64,000 nt of DNA from contig CP054689.1 of the NCBI GenBank assembly GCA_013348725.1, forward strand, positions 1,352,501 to 1,416,500. The letters run 5' to 3'. Position 1 is the first letter of the stretch. Each line of letters starts with the position of its first letter. Source of the stretch: Ectothiorhodospiraceae bacterium 2226 (GTDB taxonomy: Bacteria; Pseudomonadota; Gammaproteobacteria; GCA-013348725). The position numbers and the translations under genes are program-made. A model generated the notes under the pieces. That model did no database searches. It saw nothing but the letters and a program-made list of their open reading frames with translations, and was not told where the DNA came from. Shown here one piece after another: positions 21,231 through 29,191 of this stretch.

Positions 21231-21782
21231 TCAGCCGCGCGGGCGCTCGCCTCGCGGCTTGCCGTGCTCACCCCACTGCTCCAGACGCTCGGCCACCTGC
21301 GCCTGCTGTTCCGGCGTCAGTACGGCGTGGATCTTGTGCATCATCTGCGCGCGCCGCACCATCATCTCCTGCATGCGCTCGGACTGCGCCTTGGCCAGTT
21401 CGCGCGCCTGCACCTCGTCGAAGCGGTCGGCGGTGATCACCTCGCGCATGGCCTGCTGGTGCTCGCGCATCTGCTGGCGCATCTCGCCGGTGCCGCCCTT
21501 GTGCTCGCGCACGATCTCCTGGATCTGCGCCCGCTGTTCGTCGCTCAGGTCCAGGCCCTGCAGCAGGTGGCGCATGCCGCCGCCATGCTGCATGCCGCGC
21601 TTGCCCTGCATGGCGCCGCGCGGATGCTCGCCGCGTTCGTGGGCGTGTGCGTGCTGGGCCATGGCAAGCTCTTGGTAAATCGCGCCATGACGCTCGTGCG
21701 GCGCCGCCAGGGCGGCGCCGCTGGTGACGGTCAGCAGGCCCGCGCTCAACAGCGCACCCATTAGAGCGTTTCGTTTGGTCAT
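21231..21782 (-). CDS. Spy/CpxP family periplasmic chaperone
   Basis: A 183-residue exported protein. The signal peptide (MTKRNALMGALLSAGLLTV...AALAA) is followed by a His/Met/Gln-rich helical region and two LTxxQ-type motifs (LSDEQ near residue 78 and LTPEQ near 154) that define the Spy/CpxP family. Family members bind unfolded periplasmic proteins or inhibit the CpxA sensor. The gene is divergent from a cpxRA-like pair, with tandem CpxR-type boxes between them. Many histidines suggest metal binding (inference). Confidence 0.85.
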   Translation of the reverse strand: MTKRNALMGALLSAGLLTVTSGAALAAPHERHGAIYQELAMAQHAHAHERGEHPRGAMQGKRGMQHGGGMRHLLQGLDLSDEQRAQIQEIVREHKGGTGEMRQQMREHQQAMREVITADRFDEVQARELAKAQSERMQEMMVRRAQMMHKIHAVLTPEQQAQVAERLEQWGEHGKPRGERPRG

Positions 21783-21917
21783 CGCATCATCCTTTGTCCG
21801 TGGCGGGCGCGAGGCCCGATCAGTCTTGTCTCGCGGGGCGCTGCCGCCTCACCCCGCGGCGTCACCCCTTGCGAAACGATTGTGCGGCCCCGCTGCGCCA
21901 AGGTGGGTATAGCGCGC

Positions 21918-21942
21918 GTAAAGCTGTGTAAAGAACTGTAAA
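21918..21942. promoter_or_regulatory. Three phased CpxR-type boxes
   Basis: GTAAA occurs at 21918-21922, 21928-21932 and 21938-21942, each separated by exactly five bases. This is the established CpxR target GTAAA-N5-GTAAA extended by a third half-site, so every box lies on the same DNA face. It sits in the 251-bp gap between the Spy/CpxP-like gene and cpxR and could control both. Confidence 0.85.
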
Positions 21943-22033
21943 GGGACGCGCGCAGCGGCCGCCGATCGGGAAGAATTTCTGTGCCCCTGCCGCTCGTGGC
22001 ACCATGCGGACAGAGAGATACGCGGGACGATGC

Positions 22034-22717
22034 ATGAGCAAGCTGTTGCTGGTAGATGACGACGTGGAGCTGTGCGCCATGCTGGCCGAGTACCTGCCGG
22101 CGGAGGGCTTCGTGGTCGAGACCGCGCACGACGGCGCCGAGGGCGCTCGCCGCGCGGTGGAGGGCCACCACGACGTCGTGGTGCTCGACGTCATGCTGCC
22201 CGGACTGAACGGCATCGACGCGCTGCGCGCCATTCGCCGCACCAGCCAGGTGCCGGTGCTGATGCTTACCGCCAAGGGCGACGAGGTGGACCGCATCGTC
22301 GGCCTGGAACTCGGCGCCGACGACTACCTGCCCAAGCCCTGCAACCCGCGCGAGCTGGTGGCCCGCCTGCGCGCCATCCTGCGCCGCGCGGCACCGCACA
22401 CCGCCCCCGAGGGCGAAGTGCTGCACGTGGGGCCGCTGCTGCTGCGCGCGCGCGAGCGCCGCGCCGAATGGGGCGGCACGCCGCTGGAGCTGACCAGTAC
22501 CGAGTTCAACGTGCTGGAGGTGCTGGCGCGCCACGCCGGGCGGGTGGTGAGCAAGGCCGAGCTGTCGGAGCAGGGCCTCGGCCGCCCGCTGGAGCGCTAC
22601 GACCGCGGCATCGACATGCACGTCAGCAACCTGCGGCGCAAGCTCGGCAGCCTCGCCGACGGGCGCTCGCCCATCCAGACCGTGCGCGGCCTGGGCTACC
22701 AACTGTTGGGCGACTGA
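22034..22717 (+). CDS. cpxR: CpxR-like response regulator
   Basis: A 227-residue OmpR-family regulator. The receiver domain starts MSKLLLVDDDVELC, with phospho-acceptor Asp in VVLDVMLPG near residue 51 and Lys in LPKPCNPRE near 101. A C-terminal winged helix (LTSTEFNVLEVLARHAGRVVS; IDMHVSNLRRKLG) binds DNA. The start MSKLLL is chosen over an in-frame ATG 30 bases upstream because it matches family N-termini. The CpxR boxes upstream, the divergent CpxP/Spy gene and the adjacent kinase support the CpxR assignment. Confidence 0.88.
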   Translation: MSKLLLVDDDVELCAMLAEYLPAEGFVVETAHDGAEGARRAVEGHHDVVVLDVMLPGLNGIDALRAIRRTSQVPVLMLTAKGDEVDRIVGLELGADDYLPKPCNPRELVARLRAILRRAAPHTAPEGEVLHVGPLLLRARERRAEWGGTPLELTSTEFNVLEVLARHAGRVVSKAELSEQGLGRPLERYDRGIDMHVSNLRRKLGSLADGRSPIQTVRGLGYQLLGD

Positions 22718-22721
22718 GCGG

Positions 22722-24098
22722 GTGGGCCGCCTGTTCTGGAAGATCTTCTTCGCCTTCTGGCTGACCCTGGTCGGCTTGAGCCTGGCGGTCGGCCTCGCGG
22801 TGCATCTCTATCAGCAGGCACGCCTGGACGCCCTGCCGGACCTGGCCGGCAGTCCGCGCACCGAGTTCATGGTGGCCTCGGCCGCCGCGGCGCTCGGCCA
22901 CGGCGGGCCGCCCGGGCTGCGGGCGCTGTTCGAGCAGTGGCCGGGCCCGCATGCGCCGCCGGTGCTGGTGGTGGACGAGCGCGGCCAGGATGTGCTGGGG
23001 CGGCGGGTGCCGGCGGCGGCGCTGGCCCAGGCGCAAGCCGAGCTCGCACAGCACGGTGCGACCCGTGCGGTGCGCTCCGTGCGGGCACCGGACGGCGCGC
23101 GCTACACGCTGTTCGTACCCGCTGCGGAGACCCGCCAGGGGCGGCGCCTCGCCGCGCCCGATCCGGTGCACACCTTCTCCATCCAGCTCGCGGTGGCGCT
23201 GCTGGCCAGCCTGCTGTTCAGCGGGGGGCTCGCCTGGTATCTGAGCCGTCCGGTGCGCCACCTGCGCCGCGCCACGCGCCGGCTCTCCGAGGGTCGGCTC
23301 GACACCCGCGTCGGCGCCGACATCGGTCGGCGACGGGACGAGATCGCCGACCTGGGGCGCGACTTCGACCACATGGCGGGGCGCCTTGAAAGTGTGGTCG
23401 GCGCGCAGCAGCGCCTGCTGCACGACGTCTCGCACGAGCTGCGCTCGCCGCTCGCGCGCCTGCAGGTGGCGGTCGGCCTCGCACGCCAGAACCCGGCCAA
23501 GACCGGCGCCAGCCTGGACCGCATCGAACAAGAGGCCGAACGGCTGAACACCCTGGTGGGCGAGGTGCTTACCCTGTCGCGCCTGGAGGCCGGGGTGCAG
23601 GGCTCGCCCGAGGCGCCGGTGGACCTCGGCGACTTGCTGGAGGCGGTGGTCGCCGACGCCCGCTTCGAGGCCGAGGCGGCGCAGCGGCGGGTCACGCTGT
23701 CACCCCACGGGAAGGCCGAGAGCCGCGGGCGTGCCGAGCTGTTGCACCGCGCCTTCGAGAACGTCATCCGCAACGCCCTGCAGCACACCCCGCCCGGCAC
23801 CGCGGTGGAGGTCGGCCTCGCCTCCGACGGGCACGCGCACACGGTGACGGTCTGCGACCACGGCCCGGGTGTGCCCGCCGCGGAGCTCACCGCCCTGTTC
23901 GAGCCGTTTTACCGGGCCGCCTCCGCCGGGCACCGCGGCGGCTTCGGGCTGGGGCTGGCCATCGCGCGGCGCGCGGTGGAGGCCCACGGCGGGCGCATCA
24001 CGGCGCGTAACCGCGCGGACGGCGGGCTGTGCGTCGAGATCGTACTGCCCCGGCGGCTGCCCGGCGGCGCCCGCTCGGCGCCGGCAGCCGCCGGCTAA
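22722..24098 (+). CDS. cpxA: CpxA-like envelope-stress sensor kinase
   Basis: A 458-residue histidine kinase beginning with GTG four bases after cpxR. Transmembrane segment 1 (residues ~5-27), a short periplasmic sensor domain, transmembrane segment 2 (~147-170), HAMP, HisKA with LLHDVSHELRSPLARLQ near residue 232, and the ATPase domain (FENVIRNALQHTPPG, DHGPGVP, GGFGLGLAIAR) are present in order. The periplasmic domain is about 115 residues. The Spy/CpxP-like protein encoded across the gap is the likely inhibitor of this domain. Confidence 0.87.
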   Translation: MGRLFWKIFFAFWLTLVGLSLAVGLAVHLYQQARLDALPDLAGSPRTEFMVASAAAALGHGGPPGLRALFEQWPGPHAPPVLVVDERGQDVLGRRVPAAALAQAQAELAQHGATRAVRSVRAPDGARYTLFVPAAETRQGRRLAAPDPVHTFSIQLAVALLASLLFSGGLAWYLSRPVRHLRRATRRLSEGRLDTRVGADIGRRRDEIADLGRDFDHMAGRLESVVGAQQRLLHDVSHELRSPLARLQVAVGLARQNPAKTGASLDRIEQEAERLNTLVGEVLTLSRLEAGVQGSPEAPVDLGDLLEAVVADARFEAEAAQRRVTLSPHGKAESRGRAELLHRAFENVIRNALQHTPPGTAVEVGLASDGHAHTVTVCDHGPGVPAAELTALFEPFYRAASAGHRGGFGLGLAIARRAVEAHGGRITARNRADGGLCVEIVLPRRLPGGARSAPAAAG

Positions 24099-24248
24099 CC
24101 CGCCCGCAGACGCCGTCTAACCTGTTAGAGAACTCTGGTCATTCAGGATGGATTGGTTCGGTCCCTTCTGAGCAAGAACCCAGGGCAAAACCCAGCGCCG
24201 CCGGCCGCTCGCGTCGGATCCGGCGGCGCACCGCGCGCGCAGGAGCCT

Positions 24249-25775
24249 ATGCAGACGGAGCCCTACGAGGCGGCGATCCTCGACATGGACGGTGTCATCA
24301 CCCAGACCGCCACGCTGCACGCGCGGGCCTGGAAACGCCTGTTCGATGCCTTCCTCGCCGAGCGCACTCCGCGCGCGGGCGAGGACTTGCGCCCGTTCGA
24401 CAGCGACCACGATTACCGGCGCTACGTGGACGGCAAGCCGCGCTACGACGGCGTGCGCAGCTTTCTCGAGGCACGCGGCATCGCCTTACCGGAGGGGCAC
24501 ACGGACGACCCGCCCGAGGCGCAGAGCGTGCGCGGCCTGGGCAACCGCAAGGACGCGTTGTTCCATGCCCTGCTGCGCGAGCAGGGCGCCCAGGCCTACC
24601 CCGACGCCGTGGCGCAGGTGCGCGCCTGGAAGGCGCGCGGGCTCAAGGTGGCGGTGATCTCCTCCAGCCGTAACTGCAGCGAGGTGCTGGAGTCGGCCGG
24701 CGTACGCGACCTGTTCGACGCCCAGGTGGACGGGCGCGACCTCGACCGCCTCGGGCTCCCCGGCAAGCCCGCGCCCGACATGTTCCTGCATGCCGCCGCG
24801 AAGCTCGGCGTGACGCCGGCGCGCGCGCTGATCGTCGAGGACGCCCTGTCCGGCGTGGAGGCGGGGCGCGCGGGAGGCTTCGCGCTGGTGGTCGGCGTGG
24901 CGCGCAACGGCCACGGCGAGGAGTTGCGCGCGCACGGCGCCGACCGGGTAGTGCGCGACCTGCGCGAACTCGACGCGCCGCCGGACGCCCTGGCGCAGTT
25001 CGACGCGCTGGCGGCCGACCTCGGCGGGCGACCGCTCGCCCTGTTCCTCGATTACGACGGCACCCTCACCCCCATCGTGGCGCGCCCGGAACTGGCCACC
25101 CTGGCACCCGAGATGCGCGCGCTGCTCGCGCGGCTCGCCGGCCACGTCAGTTGTACGGTCGCCATCGTGAGCGGGCGCGACCTCGCCGACGTGCGCGCGA
25201 TGGTCGACCTCGACGCGTTGGTGTACGCCGGCAGCCATGGCTTCGACATCGCCGGCCCCGACGGCCTGCGCGAGGAACACCCCGAGGCGCAGCACCGCCT
25301 GTCGGCACTGGATGCGGCGGAAGCGGCGCTGCGCGCGGCGCTGGCCGACGTGGCGGACGTGCTGGTGGAGCGCAAGCGTTATGCCATCGCGGTGCACTAC
25401 CGCGCGGCGCAGACGAGCGACGTGCCGTTAATCGAGCGCCGCGTGCGCGCACTGCAGAACGAGTTCGGCGGGCTGCGCCTGATGGCGGGTAAGAAAATCT
25501 TCGAGCTGCAGCCCGACGTCGGCTGGGACAAGGGGCGCGCGGTGCTGTGGCTGCGCGCGGCGCTGGACCTGGAGGCGGCGCTCACCCTCTACCTCGGCGA
25601 CGATGTGACCGACGAGGACGCGTTTCGCGCGCTGGACGAGGCCGACGCCGGGTTCGGCATCCGGGTGGGCGAGGCACCCGACGGCACCCGCGCCCACTAC
25701 AGCCTGCGCGACACCGACGCGGTGCAGGCCTTTCTAACTCGCCTCGCCGAGCGCCTCGACGGGGGCGCGCCGTGA
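24249..25775 (+). CDS. otsB: Fused HAD phosphomutase-like / trehalose-6-phosphate phosphatase
   Basis: A 508-residue two-domain protein. Residues 1-240 form a HAD hydrolase of the beta-phosphoglucomutase type (nucleophile motif ILDMDGVIT with D12/D14; VISSSRN; GKPAPDMF; VEDALSGVEAG). Residues ~260-500 are a trehalose-phosphatase (LFLDYDGTLTPIV with D268/D270; VSGRDL; GSHGFDI; YLGDDVTDEDAF). AGGAG lies just before the ATG. The stop overlaps the start of the GH65 gene (GTGA). Together they suggest trehalose formation from trehalose-6-P and recycling of beta-glucose-1-P. No trehalose-6-phosphate synthase gene lies nearby. Confidence 0.88.
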   Translation: MQTEPYEAAILDMDGVITQTATLHARAWKRLFDAFLAERTPRAGEDLRPFDSDHDYRRYVDGKPRYDGVRSFLEARGIALPEGHTDDPPEAQSVRGLGNRKDALFHALLREQGAQAYPDAVAQVRAWKARGLKVAVISSSRNCSEVLESAGVRDLFDAQVDGRDLDRLGLPGKPAPDMFLHAAAKLGVTPARALIVEDALSGVEAGRAGGFALVVGVARNGHGEELRAHGADRVVRDLRELDAPPDALAQFDALAADLGGRPLALFLDYDGTLTPIVARPELATLAPEMRALLARLAGHVSCTVAIVSGRDLADVRAMVDLDALVYAGSHGFDIAGPDGLREEHPEAQHRLSALDAAEAALRAALADVADVLVERKRYAIAVHYRAAQTSDVPLIERRVRALQNEFGGLRLMAGKKIFELQPDVGWDKGRAVLWLRAALDLEAALTLYLGDDVTDEDAFRALDEADAGFGIRVGEAPDGTRAHYSLRDTDAVQAFLTRLAERLDGGAP

Positions 25776-28204
25776 GCGCCTTCGAGACCGACAGCTGGAG
25801 CCTGGTCTACCGGGGCTGGGATCCGGCACAGCAGCCGCTGCGCGAGGCGCTGTGCGCCTTGGGCAACGCGCACTTCATGACCCGGGGTGCGGCGGAAGAG
25901 GCCCGCGCCGGCGGCGCGCACTACCCGGGCACCTACCTCGCCGGCGGCTACAACCGCCTCACCTCGGAGATCGCCGGACGCCGCGTCGAGAACGAGGACC
26001 TGGTCAACTGGCCCAACTGGTTGGTGCTGCGCTTTCGACACCCCGACGCAGCGTGGTTCGATCTCGACGAGGTGGAGGTGCTGGACTACTGCCAGGCGCT
26101 CGACGTGCGCCGCGGCGTGCTCACCCGCGAGCTGCGCTTTCGCGACGCGGACGGGCGCGAGGCGACGCTGCTCAGCCGGCGCATCGTGCACATGGGCGAT
26201 CCCCACCTGGCCGCCATCGAGTGGACCCTGACGCCGCACAACTGGTCCGGCGAGATCGAGATCGACAGTGCGCTCGACGGCGCGGTCAGCAACGACGGCG
26301 TCGCGCGCTACCGGGCGCTGAACGGCCGGCACGTGGAGGTCCTCGAGGCGGGCGAGCTCGACGAGGAGGTGGTCGAGTTGTTCGCGCGCACCGTGCAGTC
26401 GCGTGTGGAGATGGCCCAGGTGGCGCGCACCCGCGTCTTCCATGGCGAGGACGAGCGCCCGGCGCCCGCCACGCGCAGCACGTACACCGAGGCGGCGCGG
26501 GTCGGCCAGCGCCTGCGCGTGCGCTGCAGCGAGGGGCGCGCGCTGCGCGTGGAGAAGGTGGTGGCGCTGTACACCTCGCGCGACTGGGCGATGAGCGAGC
26601 CGCGCCTGCAGGCCCGTAAACTCATCGCGCGCGCCGGCGACTTCGCGCGCCTGCTCGCCGGCCACACCCTGGCGTGGTCGCACCTGTGGCGGTGGTGCGA
26701 CGTCGCGATGGAGGACAATGCGCGCACCCAGTTCGTGCTGCGCTTTCACATCTTTCACCTGCTGCAGACGGTGTCGGTCAACACCGTGGACCGCGACGTC
26801 GGCGTGCCGGCCCGCGGGTGGCACGGCGAGGCCTACCGCGGCCACATCTTCTGGGACGAGCTGTTCATCTTTCCGTTTTTGAATCTGCGCATCCCCGAGC
26901 TCACGCGCGAGCTGCTGCTGTACCGGTTTCGCCGCCTGCCGGAGGCCCGCCACGCGGCACGGGCGGCGGGGCTGCGCGGCGCGCTGTACCCCTGGCAAAG
27001 CGGCAGCGACGGGCGCGACGAGAGTCAGGTGATCCACCTCAATCCGCGCGCGGGGGAGTGGGTGCCGGACGACACGCACCTGCAGCGCCACGTCAACGCC
27101 GCCATCGCCTACAACGTGTGGCACTACTTCGAGAGCACCGGCGACTGCCAGTTCATGGAGTACTACGGCGCCGAGATGCTGGTGGAGATCGCGCGCCTGT
27201 GGGCCAGCCTCGCGCACTACGACGCGCGGCGCGACCGCTACGAGATCCACGGCGTGGTCGGCCCCGATGAGTTCCACACCCGCTACCCCGACGCCGAGCG
27301 CGCCGGCATCGACAACAACGCCTACACCAACGTCATGGCCTCCTGGGTGCTGGAGTGCGCGGCACGCGCCTTGGAGGTGATCGGCGCCGACCGGCGCGAG
27401 GAACTGCTGGAGGCTCTGCACGTCGAGCCGGAGGAGCTGGCGAGCTGGGACGCGATCAGCCGCCGCCTGTACGTGCCGTTCCACGACGGCGACATCATCA
27501 GCCAATTCGAGGGCTACGAGCGGCTCGAGGAGCTCGACTGGGACGGCTACCGCGCGAAGTACGGCGACATCCACCGGCTGGACCGGCTGCTCGGCGCCGA
27601 GGGCGACGCGCCCGACCGCTACAAGGCGAGTAAGCAGGCCGACGTGCTGATGCTGTATTTCCTGTTTTCCACCGAGCAACTCGCGCACCGCTTCGCGCAC
27701 CTGGGCTACGCCTTCGATCCGCAGAGCATCCCGCGCAACATCGAGTACTACCTCAAGCGCACCTCGCACGGCTCCACGCTGAGCCGCGTGGTGCACGCCT
27801 GGGTGCTCTCGCGCGCCGACCGCGAGCACTCCTGGCGCCTGTTTCGCGAGGCGCTGGAGAGCGACGTGGCCGACATCCAAGGCTCCACCACCCCGGAAGG
27901 CATCCACCTCGGCGCCATGGCGGGCACCGTCGACCTCGCCCAGCGCTGCTATACCGGCCTGGAGGTACGCGAGGACGTGCTGTGGCTCACCCCGCGCCTG
28001 CCCAAGGAGATGCGCCGCCTGCGGGTGCGCATGCGCTACCACACCCACTGGCTCACCATCGAGATGAACCACCGCCGGCTGCGCGTGGCTTGCGAGCGCG
28101 GCTATGCCGGGCCGGCGCGCATCGGCTTCGACGGCGCGGTGTACGAGGTCGCACACGGCACCCAGCGCGAGTTCCGGATCAAGGAGCCACGCCGGCGGGG
28201 GTAA
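25772..28204 (+). CDS. Glycoside hydrolase family 65 phosphorylase
   Basis: An 810-residue GH65 enzyme, the trehalose/maltose/kojibiose phosphorylase family. The N-terminal beta-sandwich (about 1-270) contains RRIVHMGDPHLAAIEW. The (alpha/alpha)6 barrel has FWDELFIFPFL, the general-acid motif GVVGPDEFHT near residue 498, YKASKQADVLML near 620, and KRTSHGSTLS with the phosphate-binding region near 665. The GTG start overlaps the stop of the preceding HAD/TPP gene. The neighbour makes trehalose phosphorylase (trehalose plus Pi to beta-glucose-1-P plus glucose) the likeliest activity; specificity within GH65 cannot be read from sequence alone. Confidence 0.85.
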   Translation: MSAFETDSWSLVYRGWDPAQQPLREALCALGNAHFMTRGAAEEARAGGAHYPGTYLAGGYNRLTSEIAGRRVENEDLVNWPNWLVLRFRHPDAAWFDLDEVEVLDYCQALDVRRGVLTRELRFRDADGREATLLSRRIVHMGDPHLAAIEWTLTPHNWSGEIEIDSALDGAVSNDGVARYRALNGRHVEVLEAGELDEEVVELFARTVQSRVEMAQVARTRVFHGEDERPAPATRSTYTEAARVGQRLRVRCSEGRALRVEKVVALYTSRDWAMSEPRLQARKLIARAGDFARLLAGHTLAWSHLWRWCDVAMEDNARTQFVLRFHIFHLLQTVSVNTVDRDVGVPARGWHGEAYRGHIFWDELFIFPFLNLRIPELTRELLLYRFRRLPEARHAARAAGLRGALYPWQSGSDGRDESQVIHLNPRAGEWVPDDTHLQRHVNAAIAYNVWHYFESTGDCQFMEYYGAEMLVEIARLWASLAHYDARRDRYEIHGVVGPDEFHTRYPDAERAGIDNNAYTNVMASWVLECAARALEVIGADRREELLEALHVEPEELASWDAISRRLYVPFHDGDIISQFEGYERLEELDWDGYRAKYGDIHRLDRLLGAEGDAPDRYKASKQADVLMLYFLFSTEQLAHRFAHLGYAFDPQSIPRNIEYYLKRTSHGSTLSRVVHAWVLSRADREHSWRLFREALESDVADIQGSTTPEGIHLGAMAGTVDLAQRCYTGLEVREDVLWLTPRLPKEMRRLRVRMRYHTHWLTIEMNHRRLRVACERGYAGPARIGFDGAVYEVAHGTQREFRIKEPRRRG

Positions 28205-28275
28205 CGGGGCGGCGTGGCAAGGCCGCGGGGAGCGACGTAGGATGAAGGCACGTCCCGACGAGGTAGCCAAGCAGA

Positions 28276-28626
28276 ATGACCGAGACCTATGACGTGGCGC
28301 ACTACCGCCGCCTACTGGGGCAGGCGCGCGCCGAGCTGCTGTCCGTGCAGGAGGCACGCGAGGCCTCCACCGCCACCGTGCACCTGGACCAGCAGAGCGT
28401 CGGGCGCCTGTCGCGCATGGACGCACTGCAGATGCAGGCCGTGGCGCAGGACACCCGCCGCCGCGCCGAGCTGGCGCTGCGGCGCATCGAGGCGGCGCTG
28501 CGCCGGTGCGACGAGGGCAGCTACGGCTATTGCGTGAGCTGCGAGGAGCCCATCGACCCACGGCGCTTGGCCCTGGACCCGGCCGCCCCGCTGTGCATCG
28601 CCTGCGCCGAGGCGCGCGACGCATGA
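28276..28626 (+). CDS. TraR/DksA family zinc-finger protein
   Basis: A 116-residue protein with a helical coiled-coil N-terminus and a C-terminal C4 zinc finger (CVSCEEPIDPRRL ... CIAC, residues ~87-111). The fold is that of DksA/TraR proteins, which bind the RNA polymerase secondary channel. It is shorter than DksA (~150 residues), and the coiled-coil tip lacks an obvious DxxDxA motif, so it is more like the YbiI/TraR subgroup. Its stop overlaps the macrodomain gene (ATGA). Confidence 0.82.
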   Translation: MTETYDVAHYRRLLGQARAELLSVQEAREASTATVHLDQQSVGRLSRMDALQMQAVAQDTRRRAELALRRIEAALRRCDEGSYGYCVSCEEPIDPRRLALDPAAPLCIACAEARDA

Positions 28627-29165
28627 GCACGCGCACCATCGGCGGCACGACGCTCGAGTGTCGCGAGGGCGATATCGCGCAGCAGGGCGACGTGGACGCC
28701 GTGGTCAACGCCGCCAATGCCCAGCTGCGCAGCGGCGGCGGCGTGGCCGGCGCGCTGCACCGCGCCGCCGGGCCGGGCCTGGCGCAGGAGTGCCGGCCGC
28801 TGGCGCCCATCCGGCCCGGCGAGGCGGTGATCACCGGCGCCCACGGGCTACCCAATCGGCATGTGATCCACTGTCTCGGGCCGGTGTACGGGCAGGACGA
28901 GCCGGCCGCCGAGTTGCTCGCCGACTGTTACCGCAATGCGTTGCGCCTCGCCGGCGCGCACGGCATCGCCTCGATCGCGTTTCCGGCCATCTCCGCCGGC
29001 GCGTTCGACTATCCGGCGCAGGAAGCGGCGCGCATCGCGCTGCAGACCGTGATCGACGAACTGCGCGCGGGCACGGCGCTCCAGCGGGTGCGCTTCGTCC
29101 TGCACGGCGGCGCCGGCGCTCGGCTGTACGCGCAGACCCTGGAGCAACTCACCGCGCCCACCTGA
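28623..29165 (+). CDS. Macrodomain protein (O-acetyl-ADP-ribose deacetylase type)
   Basis: A 180-residue stand-alone macrodomain. The ADP-ribose-binding motifs are visible: DAVVNAANAQL and SGGGVAGALHRAAG (residues ~26-50), VIHCLGPVYG near 80, and AFPAISAGAFDYP near 121. It resembles YmdB-type enzymes that hydrolyse O-acetyl-ADP-ribose or remove ADP-ribose from proteins. It overlaps the DksA-like gene and lies 26 bases before a nicotinate phosphoribosyltransferase gene, suggesting a shared role in NAD turnover (inference). Confidence 0.87.
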   Translation: MSTRTIGGTTLECREGDIAQQGDVDAVVNAANAQLRSGGGVAGALHRAAGPGLAQECRPLAPIRPGEAVITGAHGLPNRHVIHCLGPVYGQDEPAAELLADCYRNALRLAGAHGIASIAFPAISAGAFDYPAQEAARIALQTVIDELRAGTALQRVRFVLHGGAGARLYAQTLEQLTAPT

Positions 29166-29191
29166 ACGCCACCCCGCGAGGAGCCCTCGGC

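Noticed and set aside
25697-28855. Long minus-strand frame opposite the GH65 gene
   Set aside because: Same reason: complementary shadow of a clear enzyme-coding frame.
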